A stretch of 64,000 nucleotides of DNA from Taudactylus pleione (Eukaryota > Chordata > Amphibia > Anura > Myobatrachidae), in contig JAUIMM010000484.1 of NCBI GenBank assembly GCA_031769625.1, positions 1,984,001-2,048,000 on the forward strand, written 5' to 3'. The position numbers were made by a program, and so were the translations under genes. Positions 30,425 through 41,022 of the stretch are shown in pieces. The notes under the pieces are model-generated. The model had not been told where the DNA came from. It saw only the letters and a list, made by a program, of their open reading frames with translations, and ran no database searches. Every line of letters starts with the position of its first letter. Position 1 is the stretch's first letter.

Positions 30425-30924
30425 TAGCGTTCCCGCTAGGCTGTTTTAGCGGGGCGTGGCGCCATGCCCTCCTTCTGGAGGGCAAAAAGCACCCTGTCCT
30501 CCAGGAGGAGGGCAAAATGCGCCCTGCCCTCACAGCCTGCGGGACCCGTTCTCACCCGCGGGACGCAGTGTCCCGCGGGTGGAGAAACATGCGGTGACCC
30601 TGTCACCGCCGGAACATAGACGCCGGGCGCATGCGCCCGGCATCTATTCTCCCTGTCTGCAGGGCTTGGGGGCTGCCCGGCGTGTCCGGAAGTGCCGGGC
30701 ACGCCCCAAGAGTGACGAAAATGGGATGCGTCTTATAGACACGCCCCTTTCCCGATGACCACGCCCCCTTCTCGGTCAAGTGCCGTGCACGCCCACAAGA
30801 GTGACGAAAAGGGTGACTCGTCTTAGACACGCCCCTTTTCAGTGGGCACACCCCCTTTTCGGGCGTGCACGTGCCTTCTCTAGCTCCGGCGCCCTGCCTG
30901 CCGCCGGAGCTAGAGTGAACACTA
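30425..30924. mobile_element. TAGTGTTC-ended transposon copy 2, holding a two-unit seed of the 31-bp repeat
   Basis: Left end TAGCGTTCCCGCTAGGCTG, right end CTAGAGTGAACACTA. CpG-rich, with CGGGCGCATGCGCCCGGC and repeated ACACGCCCCTTT modules. At 30469-30530 it carries, in inverse orientation, one CCTCCTTCTGGAGGGC unit and one CCTCCAGGAGGAGGGC unit. These correspond to the last unit and the amplified unit of the array at 37271-39873. No clean target duplication is visible. Confidence 0.7.
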
Positions 30925-32017
30925 CGTTCCTGAATGTAGCAACAATTGAATTGACAGTTGGCTGTCCAAAATAAATAGCCGCTGTGAAAACAATTGAATC
31001 ACCCACAATGTGTAAGATGTCTTTTCCCCTTGGGTGACCAAGCCAGACTTAAATATTTAATATTTTCTTCCTTGTATAAAATGGCATCTATAAACAATCC
31101 CTCAATGTTTAGTGTCTGGTAACGTTGGTCCTTGCATACCTCCCTGCTGATTATTATTTTTTTAATTATCCTACATAATGCAGTTTGACATCAGTTTAAT
31201 GAAATGCAGTTTGGGAGAAATGATTTAGAAAGTGTGGTTATACTTAACTGCATCGAGCAAGTATCAGCAACATCTCCCATGCAATTATGTCATTAGTCAG
31301 TATAAATGGAGCTGCACATCACCAGTTGCCTAAGCAAACGCCATGGTTTATATCAATAAAATAAAATAAAAATACTATATTGCACTGCACAGACACAGCC
31401 ATCTTTCATCTCGGTAAGCATGCACCCTGTGACTAGTTTATCATGGAATATGTATGTGTAACCAGATTAAGAAATGTGCACAGTTTGGAAAGTCTGGAAA
31501 GCTTGTTTTGTACTGTGCTAATTTGTGGTACATGAACACCTGTCTCTTTACACTTGAGGAGTGATTTAATTAGCTGCTTGTCATTGATGTGCAGTACCAG
31601 AATGCCTTTTGGCCACCCACAACATTGCAGACTGTTCCCCGCAACTCGTAGGTGTGCAAGAAAATTAGCACTGTTAAGTCTACCGTAACAAGCTGACATT
31701 GCGGGGTGTTTGGTGGCACACTGCTGCTCATTCGGCCCCATGATGGCGATTGTCATAGGATATGTAGAGACCAGTGAGAGCTTTGCCCTTGAGCAGTTGA
31801 TAAATGTCCATTACTGCTGCTTTATGTCACAGATCTTTCCATGTTGTGGTTTCTGAGGCCGTCACAAACTTGATTTGGGCTGCCGTTAAATCTCAACATT
31901 TGGGTCAGTTTAGTATATTATTTCGACCTACCGTTTTAATCAGAAATGTTAAATTGCTTGTGTTTTTTCAGTTTAGTTTTTAATTTTTTTTTCCAATGTA
32001 TTCTTCAAAGGAACTTA
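30925..32017. other. Intron 2, nothing recognised
   Basis: AT-rich intronic sequence; the short minus-strand ORF at 31433-31756 has no recognisable family. Confidence 0.55.
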
Positions 32018-32183
32018 GGGGTCTATTTACTAAGCAGTGTTAGGAGACAGAGTGATAAGGTGCCAGCCAATCAGCTCCCAACTGTCATTTTTCAAACACA
32101 GCCTGTGAGATGAGTTAGGAGCTGATTGGCTGGCACCTTATCACTTTCACTCTGTCTCCTAACACTGCTTAGTAAATAGACCC
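32018..32183. repeat. 166-bp near-perfect inverted repeat (fold-back MITE)
   Basis: GGGTCTATTTACTAAGCAGT at the left and its inverse ACTGCTTAGTAAATAGACCC at the right, with arms of about 70 bp and a small A/T-rich loop. The arms contain GATAAGGTGCCAGCCAATC and AGCTGATTGGCTGGCACC. Related to 1763-1894. Confidence 0.8.
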
Positions 32184-33399
32184 ATTGATCTGTTTCCTAT
32201 TAAGGTTCAGAAATAAAATCTGTTTGGAGGCTATAAACAGATTGCCAGCATTTGCAATGTTGGGCTACTGTAATTATTGGTGATGTGCACAGCGGCCATT
32301 GCCACCAAGTGAATTGTATTCTTCACTTCTGTTCTTTTCTGAATAAAATGTGCATGACACGCTTTTTGGCTAATAACTGAATAAAAAGCAAATAGAAGGA
32401 CAAGCTAAGCCATAATATTGACTATTATACAGTAGGTCTAGGAAGTTGTTTGTTTTTAATGTTCCACAAAATTTGATTGTTCCTTTTATATTGCATTATA
32501 AGAATGGTTCCTATGTGAGAATCTACATTTCTAAATTTTTGTTACACAGTGGGGTTTTCCTTAATTTCTCCTTCATCCACCAGGGGACACTGGAGCCTCA
32601 GTACAATGGGGGTATAGGAGTGTGTTAACCGGGAGCTGGCACTTTAAATAAAAAACTACTGGTAGCTAGCTCCTCTCCCTCTATACCCCCCCCCCCCCCA
32701 GGTCAGTCTAAAAAATGTGCCCTGGGAGCTGGACGTAAGCCTCCTTAGGGCTCCGGAAAAATACTCAAGCATTGAGAACAGACAAACAGCCTACTGCCCC
32801 CCGTCTGTCTGCGACGAGGGAGCTGCCGGGGAGATCCTCACCGCTGCTGCATGCGGTTTGCGCTGAGGTCTCCTACTACAGAGACCTCAGTCTCTAGGGT
32901 TCCCATAGACGCGCTGCATGCAGTGCATGTTTCGCGGGACCCAGTAGCATATGCCCGCCGCCGGCAGCACAGGCAGGGCTAAGGTTAGTGTTTCCTGGCT
33001 CCCTGGTTAGCAGAGGAACCAGGACATGTATTTAGGTGGGCATTCATAGTGCGCTCCGCTAGCTCTGAGAGCGCCATAGCGGGGGGGCGGAGCCTAAGTT
33101 TCCCTTCTGCTCCTGCCTCCCAGCAGCCTCAGCGCTTCCAGAAGGACGCTAGTGGCCATTTTAAGCACAACGCACAAGAACTGCAGGGTGGGGAGAGAGC
33201 TGTGCAGGAGTCAGGCTAGTACTCTGTGTATCAGCAATTGCATTTTTATTCTTATCAGCACTATTCGGTTAGCGCTGCAAGCATTATAGTTTATCTCCCT
33301 CTGTGCCCCTGTCAGGTCTCTGTGTGGTGTGGTTGAAAAATCTGTTATTGCATTACTGTCCTTTTCTCTGTGTGTGGGTGTGGTGTCTGTACTACAGAC

Positions 33400-34789
33400 A
33401 TGTCTACCAAGGGGTCTAAAGCAGCACAGTAGTCTTTTTCATGCAAGACTTGTGGTGAAAAATTCACACAGGGACAATCTAATGTTTCCTTACTGTGTGA
33501 TAAATGTGTGTCTTTACCTCAGGATACTAATCTTGAAGTCCAGCCTAGGTGGTCTGAGCAATTGACTGCAGTTATATCAAATCTGTCATCAGAGCTGGAA
33601 TCAGCTCGTAAGGACAGGGAGAGGCTGAGACAAACAGCAGCTGAAACAGATTGGGCTAGCTCTCTGGCCAGATCTGTGGAGGGACTTACAAAAGTAATGT
33701 CCCAGGCCCCACCTGCTGCTTCTTCTCCTGCTCAAGTCCTTAGTAAGAGATTGATTCATAATCCCTTACACTGGGATGAGTCAGATGAGGAGTTGCAGGA
33801 CACTGAAGAGGGCGAGGTTCAGGAAGAGGAAACTTACATTCCTGAAGACCCCGAACCTGCATCTCGGGGTGTAGATGCTTTAATTTCAGCAGTACGGCAG
33901 GTGTTGCATGTAGAGGATTTAGAGGTTACTGAAAAACCATTGATTTTTGGTAAAAGATTTAAACAGTCTGTTACCTTTCCGGCATCTGAAGAGCTGGATG
34001 AGAATCTTTTTTCCGCATGAAAACACCCAGACAAAAAATGTCAAATTTCTAAGAAATATCTGTCTTATTACCCTTTCCCACCTGACAGTAGGAGATTATG
34101 TGAAACTCCTCCAGCAGTGGACCCATCAGTAGCCCGTCTTTCCAAGAAAACGGTGCTTCCGGTGCCTGGCGTGGTTTCCCTAAAGGAAACCTCGGATAGG
34201 AAGATGGAACACACATTGAAATCCTTGTATACAGTTGCAGGGGTTTTGATGCGTCCAGCACTAGTCAGTTGTTGGGTGAATAAGGCCATGGAAGCCTGGG
34301 CGCTGCAGCTGGCTGAGGGGATTAAGACAGGTACGCAATCTGACGACTTAATTCAGTTAGCTGAACAGATCGCAGAGTCTGCTGCTTTCCTCTGAGAAGC
34401 ATCTAAGGACATTTGTAATCTATCCGCCAGATCTTCTGTATTAGCTATATCTGCTAGAAGGGCTCTGTGGCTGCGTCAATGGCAGGCAGATGCAGAGTCC
34501 AAGAGCGGTTGAGACCCTTCCCTTCACTGGGGAGGTACTTTTCGGATCGGAATTAGATAAGTGGATCTCACAAGCTACAGGTGGGAAATTCACTTACCTA
34601 CCATCTGCAGCTCCTCCTCCTACTAGAAGATCTTTGGCAGGTCCCTCCTTTCGATCCTTTCGTGCCTCTGGAAGATTTTCCAGAGGAGGTCCGGCCTTCT
34701 CCAGAGGTTCCAGAGGCCGAGGTAGAGCTTCTGCATCAGCCACCTCCAATACTCAGCAGGACAAGGCAGCTGCCAAGCCTGCCGCATGA
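33400..34789 (+). pseudogene. gag: DIRS C gag, broken
   Basis: Begins at ATG 33400 (MSTKGSKAAQ) and meets a stop after ten codons (33430-33432). The following CKTC and LLCDKC retain the Cys-x2-Cys pairs of the putative zinc knuckle. SNLSSELESARKDRERL suggests a short helical segment, and the acidic stretch EESDEELQDTEEGEVQEEE-type sequence parallels B. A frame is lost around 34018. VARLSKKTVLPVPG and SLYTVAGVLMRP lie in the next open stretch (34117-34395), which ends at a second stop. ARRALWLRQWQAD and LPFTGEVLFGSEL follow in another frame, and the Arg/Gly-rich tail ends at 34789. At least two stops and two frame changes make it nonfunctional. Confidence 0.8.
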
Positions 34790-36666
34790 CGTCCGCCCTT
34801 CTCATTTGGGGGATCCCAGGGTTGGGGCGCGCCTTTTAAGTTTCAAGGATATTTGGATCCAGTCTTGCCAGGACGCCTGGGTCGGGGACATCATTGTTCG
34901 TTGCCTGAAATTGGACTTCAGGGCCCATCCTCCTCCTCGTTTTTTCAAAACCGGTTTACCTCTGGTTGCAGAAAAACGAGAAATTCTAGGGGCAATACAA
35001 AAACTGTTATTGTCCCAGCTAATAGTGAATGTTACGACCCATCAGAGAGGTCAAGGGTTTTATTCCAGCCTGTTCGTGGTGCCCAAGCCGGACGGCTCCA
35101 TGAGACCCATACTCAATCTCAAGGATTTAAACCCTCATCTTCGAGTTTTCAAATTCAAGATGGAATCTCTCCAATCCGTTATAGCGGGTCTCGACAGGAA
35201 CGAGTTTCTGGTGTCCTTAGACATAAAGGATGCTTATCTCCACATCCCCATCTGGCCCCCCCATCAGGCCTTTCTTCGTTTTGCGGTCCTAGAGTCGCAT
35301 TTTCAATTCCAGGCACTATCTTTCGGATTTTCGTCAGCTCCAAGAGTCTTCACAAAAGTTATGGCGGCAATGATGGCCCTACTGCATGGTCAAGGGGTTC
35401 GTCATTGTTCCATACTTAGACGGCCTATTGATAAAGGCCTCTTCGGAAGCTCGGCTGTTAAGGGACATTCGCTTAACTCGGAGCATCCTTCTACAACACG
35501 GTTGGATACTAAATTTCAAAAAGTCCTCCCTGATCCCCACACAGCGTTTACTATTCCTGGGAATGATACTGGACACAGTGCAGCAAAGAGTTTTCCTGCC
35601 TCAAGACAAGGCTACCTCCATTCAGCATATGGTGCGCCTGGTCTTACAACATCGCCGAGTGTCTGTGCATCTCTGTATCCGCCTTCTGGGGAAGATGGTG
35701 GCAGCCTTCGAGGCGATTCAGTATGCACGATTTCATGCCCGTCCTTTTCAATTGGATCTCCTCTCCCAGTGGTCAGGATCCCACCTATTTCTCCATCAGA
35801 GAGTTCTCCTGGCGCCTCAGACTCGAACATCTCTCATTTGGTGGCTGAACCCTTCCCACCTGCTGGCGGGGAAAAGGTTTGCAGTGTGGGATTGGACCCT
35901 CCTCACCATGGACACAAGTCTGAGGGGCTGGGGAGCAGTGACTCTGGGAAAGCATTTTCAGGGGCACTGGACGCAGCAGGAAGCCAGATTGCCCATAAAT
36001 ATCCTAGAGTTGAGAGCAGTATTTTATGCTCTCCAGCTGGCGCATCCGCTGCTGGAGGGGCAGGCAATTAGAGTCCAGTCGGACAACGACACTGCAGCGG
36101 CGTATATAAACAAGCAGGGCGGCACAAAAGCAGAGCCGCCATGAGGGAGGTAACCAGGATTCTGCCTTGGGCAGAGGAATTCGCAGTAGCGATTTCTGCG
36201 ATCTTAATCCCAGGAGTAGAAAACTGGGAGGCCGACTACCAGTCGGCAGGACGTTCATCCAGGGGAATGGTCACTCAATCCTCAGGTGTTCCAGCAACTA
36301 ACTCTGAGGTGGGGCTGTCCTCAAGCCGACCTTTTGGCGTCAAGGTTAAACTACCTACTACCAGTTTACTACTCCAGAACAAGGGATCCACGGGCAGCTG
36401 CAGTGGACGCATTGACTGCTCCGTGGAATTTTCATTACATTTTCCTATTCCCTCCGTTTCCGCTCATTGCACGCCTGCTTCAAAGAATCAAGTGGGAAGG
36501 GATCAAGGTGCTTCTGATAGCGCCAGATTGGCCCAGACGAGCGTGGTACTCCCAGATACAGAATCTGTTAATAGACGAGCCGTGGCCACTGCTTCTTCAG
36601 GACGACCTCCTTTGTCAGGGCCCATTTGTTTATAGCGACTTAAGGCGGCTTCGTTTGACGTCCTGA
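34790..36666 (+). pseudogene. pol: DIRS C reverse transcriptase/RNase H/methyltransferase-like region, broken
   Basis: Frame 3 gives LGDPRVGARLLSFKDIW, LFVVPKPDGSMRPILNLKD, motif A VSLDIKDAYLHIPI and FSSAPRVFTKVMAAM up to about 35385. The frame then changes to frame 1, where motif C reads YLDG (35413-35424): the second catalytic Asp of YxDD is Gly. RNase H is seen as LLTMDTSLRGWGAV, LELRAVFYALQL and VQSDNDTAAAYINK, with a stop after the KAEPP segment. NWEADYQS and, in frame 1 again, GCPQADLLASRLNYLLP and VDALTAPWNFHYIFLFPP form the methyltransferase-like part, ending at 36666. The frameshifts and the YLDG change both argue for a dead copy. Confidence 0.82.
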
Positions 36667-37071
36667 CTATTGAAAGGGCCGTCCTCGGAAAGAAGGTTAT
36701 TCCGTCTAGTGTAATTTCCACAATGATTCGGGCTAGGAAAGAAGTCACTTCTCAACATTACTACCGCATATGGAAGACATATGTGGCTTGGTGTGAGAGA
36801 CTTAATTCTCCTCCTTCAGTCTTTAAGGTATCACGTCTCCTTCTTTTTCTTCAGGCTGGTCTCACAGCAGGCCTTCGTCTGGGTTCATTAAAGGTACAGG
36901 TATCCGCGTTGTCCATTTTCTTTTAGAGGAAATTGTCTTTGCTTCCGGATATACAGACCTTTTTTTCTCCAGGGAGTTGTGAGGATTCAACCCCCCTTTG
37001 TACCTCCCACAGCACCATGGGATTTGGATTTGGTGTTGGCTTTCCTCCAGTCTGATACTTTTGAGCCATTA
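36640..37071 (+). pseudogene. DIRS C tyrosine recombinase, 5' piece
   Basis: ISTMIRARKEVTSQHYYRIW and LSRLLLFLQAGL-type core-binding sequence, then LGSLKVQVSALSIFF followed by an in-frame TAG near 36926, and RIQPPFVPPTAPWDLDLV. The gene is cut after the FEPL codons by the transposon at 37072. ATTA at 37068-37071 is repeated at 39912-39915. Confidence 0.78.
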
Positions 37072-39911
37072 CTAGTGTTCACTCTAGCTCCGGCGGCAGG
37101 CAGGGCGCCGGAGCTAGAGAGGGTAACATTAGGCGCGCGCCCAAAAAGGGGGCGTGGTCATGAAAAGGTGGCGTGTCTATAAGACGCGTACCCTTTCGTC
37201 ATACTTGGCAAGCGCTGCAGAAAGGGAGAATAGATGCCGGGCGCATGCGCCCGGCGTCTATTCTCCGGCGGTGCTTTTTGCCCTCCTCCTGGAGGGCAGG
37301 GTGCTTTTTGCCCTCCTCCTGGAGGGGCAGGGTGCTTTTTGCCCTCCTCCTGGAGGGGCAGGGTGCTTTTTGCCCTCCTCCTGGAGGGGCAGGGTGCTTT
37401 TTGCCCTCCTCCTGGAGGGGCAGGGTGCTTTTTGCCCTCCTCCTGGAGGGGCAGGGTGCTTTTTGCCCTCCTCCTGGAGGGGCAGGGTGCTTTTTGCCCT
37501 CCTCCTGGAGGGGCAGGGTGCTTTTTGCCCTCCTCCTGGAGGGGCAGGGTGCTTTTTGCCCTCCTCCTGGAGGGGCAGGGTGCTTTTTGCCCTCCTCCTG
37601 GAGGGGCAGGGTGCTTTTTGCCCTCCTCCTGGAGGGGCAGGGTGCTTTTTGCCCTCCTCCTGGAGGGGCAGGGTGCTTTTTGCCCTCCTCCTGGAGGGGC
37701 AGGGTGCTTTTTGCCCTCCTCCTGGAGGGGCAGGGTGCTTTTTGCCCTCCTCCTGGAGGGGCAGGGTGCTTTTTGCCCTCCTCCTGGAGGGGCAGGGTGC
37801 TTTTTGCCCTCCTCCTGGAGGGGCAGGGTGCTTTTTGCCCTCCTCCTGGAGGGGCAGGGTGCTTTTTGCCCTCCTCCTGGAGGGGCAGGGTGCTTTTTGC
37901 CCTCCTCCTGGAGGGGCAGGGTGCTTTTTGCCCTCCTCCTGGAGGGGCAGGGTGCTTTTTGCCCTCCTCCTGGAGGGGCAGGGTGCTTTTTGCCCTCCTC
38001 CTGGAGGGGCAGGGTGCTTTTTGCCCTCCTCCTGGAGGGGCAGGGTGCTTTTTGCCCTCCTCCTGGAGGGGCAGGGTGCTTTTTGCCCTCCTCCTGGAGG
38101 GGCAGGGTGCTTTTTGCCCTCCTCCTGGAGGGGCAGGGTGCTTTTTGCCCTCCTCCTGGAGGGGCAGGGTGCTTTTTGCCCTCCTCCTGGAGGGGCAGGG
38201 TGCTTTTTGCCCTCCTCCTGGAGGGGCAGGGTGCTTTTTGCCCTCCTCCTGGAGGGGCAGGGTGCTTTTTGCCCTCCTCCTGGAGGGGCAGGGTGCTTTT
38301 TGCCCTCCTCCTGGAGGGGCAGGGTGCTTTTTGCCCTCCTCCTGGAGGGGCAGGGTGCTTTTTGCCCTCCTCCTGGAGGGGCAGGGTGCTTTTTGCCCTC
38401 CTCCTGGAGGGGCAGGGTGCTTTTTGCCCTCCTCCTGGAGGGGCAGGGTGCTTTTTGCCCTCCTCCTGGAGGGGCAGGGTGCTTTTTGCCCTCCTCCTGG
38501 AGGGGCAGGGTGCTTTTTGCCCTCCTCCTGGAGGGGCAGGGTGCTTTTTGCCCTCCTCCTGGAGGGGCAGGGTGCTTTTTGCCCTCCTCCTGGAGGGGCA
38601 GGGTGCTTTTTGCCCTCCTCCTGGAGGGGCAGGGTGCTTTTTGCCCTCCTCCTGGAGGGGCAGGGTGCTTTTTGCCCTCCTCCTGGAGGGGCAGGGTGCT
38701 TTTTGCCCTCCTCCTGGAGGGGCAGGGTGCTTTTTGCCCTCCTCCTGGAGGGGCAGGGTGCTTTTTGCCCTCCTCCTGGAGGGGCAGGGTGCTTTTTGCC
38801 CTCCTCCTGGAGGGGCAGGGTGCTTTTTGCCCTCCTCCTGGAGGGGCAGGGTGCTTTTTGCCCTCCTCCTGGAGGGGCAGGGTGCTTTTTGCCCTCCTCC
38901 TGGAGGGGCAGGGTGCTTTTTGCCCTCCTCCTGGAGGGGCAGGGTGCTTTTTGCCCTCCTCCTGGAGGGGCAGGGTGCTTTTTGCCCTCCTCCTGGAGGG
39001 GCAGGGTGCTTTTTGCCCTCCTCCTGGAGGGGCAGGGTGCTTTTTGCCCTCCTCCTGGAGGGGCAGGGTGCTTTTTGCCCTCCTCCTGGAGGGGCAGGGT
39101 GCTTTTTGCCCTCCTCCTGGAGGGGCAGGGTGCTTTTTGCCCTCCTCCTGGAGGGGCAGGGTGCTTTTTGCCCTCCTCCTGGAGGGGCAGGGTGCTTTTT
39201 GCCCTCCTCCTGGAGGGGCAGGGTGCTTTTTGCCCTCCTCCTGGAGGGGCAGGGTGCTTTTTGCCCTCCTCCTGGAGGGGCAGGGTGCTTTTTGCCCTCC
39301 TCCTGGAGGGGCAGGGTGCTTTTTGCCCTCCTCCTGGAGGGGCAGGGTGCTTTTTGCCCTCCTCCTGGAGGGGCAGGGTGCTTTTTGCCCTCCTCCTGGA
39401 GGGGCAGGGTGCTTTTTGCCCTCCTCCTGGAGGGGCAGGGTGCTTTTTGCCCTCCTCCTGGAGGGGCAGGGTGCTTTTTGCCCTCCTCCTGGAGGGGCAG
39501 GGTGCTTTTTGCCCTCCTCCTGGAGGGGCAGGGTGCTTTTTGCCCTCCTCCTGGAGGGGCAGGGTGCTTTTTGCCCTCCTCCTGGAGGGGCAGGGTGCTT
39601 TTTGCCCTCCTCCTGGAGGGGCAGGGTGCTTTTTGCCCTCCTCCTGGAGGGGCAGGGTGCTTTTTGCCCTCCTCCTGGAGGGGCAGGGTGCTTTTTGCCC
39701 TCCTCCTGGAGGGGCAGGGTGCTTTTTGCCCTCCTCCTGGAGGGGCAGGGTGCTTTTTGCCCTCCTCCTGGAGGGGCAGGGTGCTTTTTGCCCTCCTCCT
39801 GGAGGGGCAGGGTGCTTTTTGCCCTCCTCCTGGAGGGGCAGGGTGCTTTTTGCCCTCCAGAAGGAGGGGCAGGGCGCTGCGCCCCGCTAAAACAGCTTAG
39901 CGGGAACGCTA
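37072..39911. mobile_element. TAGTGTTC-ended transposon copy 3, carrying the expanded 31-bp array
   Basis: Left CTAGTGTTCACTCTAGCTCC, right CAGCTTAGCGGGAACGCTA: inverted termini shared with the copies at 5010, 30425 and 46248. Flanked by ATTA on both sides. The first 200 bases match the CpG-rich body of copy 2 (GGCGCCGGAGCTAGAG; ATGCCGGGCGCATGCGCCC). The rest is the tandem array. No transposase. The termini resemble hAT (YAGNG), but the short duplications leave the superfamily open. Confidence 0.78.
37271..39873 (+). repeat. 31-bp minisatellite, about 84 units
   Basis: The unit begins GTGCTTTTTGCCC, contains CCTCCTCCTGGAGGGG and ends GCAGG. The first unit (37271-37300) lacks one G. From 37301 to 39842 there are exactly 82 units in perfect 31-bp register. 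The final unit (39843-39873) carries CCAGAAGG in place of CTCCTGG. By eye the 82 units look identical, implying very recent expansion or strong homogenisation. CCCTCC/GGAGGG can form a hairpin in each unit. The unit has no stop triplet in any frame on either strand, which explains the three long overlapping ORFs here. Confidence 0.97.
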
Positions 39912-39915
39912 ATTA

Positions 39916-40573
39916 GAGAGTGGAGATAAAGTACTTAACCTGGAAGGTGGTTCTGTTGTTGGCTCTCGCTTCGGCAAGGCATGTGTCAGAATTCAGTGCT
40001 TTATCCTGCCGCCCTCCTTATCTTATTTTCCATGAAGATAGGGCGGAGCTGCGTACTCAAAGGGCTTTTCTTCCCAAAGTGGTGACAGCTTTTCATATAA
40101 ACCAGCCTATTGTGGTTCCGGTGTTTTAAGGATGACTCTTCCAATTCAAAATCCTTGGATGTAGTCAGAGCACTCCGGATTTATGTTGAGAGGACTGCCT
40201 CCCTCCGTAAATCGGATACTTTGTTTATTCGGTTTGATGTGGCCCGTCCAGGTTGACCGGCCTCCAAACAGACCATTTCTAGATGGATTCGCTTCACTAT
40301 CAGGCAAGCATATGTGATGGCTTCCAAACAACCACAGAGTCCTATTACGGCGCATTCTACGCGCTCGGTAGGTCCTTCATGGGCGGCTGCTGGCGGGGTT
40401 TCCTTAAACCAGCTTTGTAGAGCAGCCACTTGGTCAGGCATGCATACCTTCCAACAATTCTATCGTTTTGATACTTTTGCTGCCTCCGCTTCGGAGTTTG
40501 GCCGTGCGGTGTTGCAGGGCTCTCGGCGCTCTCCCACCCGGGGTCTAAGCTCTGGGACGTCCCCATTGTACTG
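39916..40573 (+). pseudogene. DIRS C tyrosine recombinase, 3' piece
   Basis: Continues the gene after the transposon: EIKYLTWKVVLLLALASARH holds the first catalytic Arg, then FLPKVVTAFHINQPIVVPVF is followed by a stop near 40127. In other frames ALRIYVERTASLRKSDTLF, AHSTRSVGPSWAAAGG (His-x-x-Arg) and FQQFYRFDTFAASASEFG (Tyr nucleophile) follow, ending with a stop at 40571-40573. All catalytic residues survive, but two frame changes and internal stops remove function. The internal complementary region begins directly after it. Confidence 0.8.
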
Positions 40574-40690
40574 AGGCTCCAGTGTCCCCTGGTGGATGAA
40601 GGAGAAAATAGGATTTTGGTACTTACCGATAAATCCCTTTCTCCGATTCCACAGGGGACACTGGACACCCACCACTACGCTGTTCTGCCT
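40556..40690 (+). repeat. DIRS C internal complementary region
   Basis: CATTGTACTGAGGCTCCAG to GTGGATGAAGGAGAAA is the inverse of the C left end. GGATTTTGGTACTTACCG to CCACAGGGGACACTGG is the inverse of its right end. Confidence 0.85.
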
Positions 40691-40854
40691 GCATTGTTAC
40701 TGTTTTTACAGGTTCAGACGCTAGTTTGCGTTTAATGTCTGACTGACCTGTTCTTGTTTTCATGTATGTGTTTTTCTTATGTATATGTGATTTAATGTAG
40801 CTTTTCTGTCTCCTTCTCCTTACTTTCCAGCTACCCTCGGGCACAATTGTTTTT

Positions 40855-41022
40855 AGACTGACCTGGGTGGGTATAGAGGGGGAGGAGCTAGCTACCAGTA
40901 GTTTTTTATTTAAAGGTGCCAGCTCCCGGTTAACACACTCCTATACCCCCATTGTACTGAGGCTCCAGTGTCCCCTGTGGAATCGGAGAAAGGGATTTAT
41001 CGGTAAGTACCAAAATCCTATT
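40855..41022 (+). repeat. DIRS C right terminal repeat
   Basis: Carries GGTATAGAGGGGGAGGAGC, GTGCCAGCTCCCGGTTAAC and CCAGTGTCCCCTGTGG, the inverse of the left end, then GGAATCGGAGAAAGGG-type sequence. TCGGTAAGTACC at 41000-41011 matches a splice donor in the sense direction of pafah1b1. Confidence 0.82.

Larger units (their letters stand above)
32563..41022 (+). mobile_element. DIRS element C, broken, interrupted by a repeat-bearing transposon
   Basis: The left end TTTCTCCTTCATCCACC and GGGGGTATAGGAGTGTGTTAA are the inverse of the right end (40855-41022). An internal complementary region is at 40556-40690. Gag, polymerase and recombinase are all recognisable but carry stops and frameshifts. 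The recombinase is split at 37071 by a 2.8-kb transposon. Without that insertion C would be about 5.6 kb. Same family as A, D and E. Confidence 0.88.

Noticed and set aside
30425..30924. CpG-rich interval 750 bp downstream of the pafah1b1 start exon as an intronic promoter
   Set aside because: Explained by a TAGTGTTC-ended transposon with several other copies in the window.
37271..39873. CRISPR-like repeat array
   Set aside because: Units are directly contiguous with no unique spacers, and the host is a vertebrate.
37154..39916. Three overlapping long ORFs that look like a repetitive protein gene
   Set aside because: They are produced by a stop-free 31-bp tandem repeat; every frame gives the same 31-residue cycle, and the repeat lies inside a non-coding transposon.
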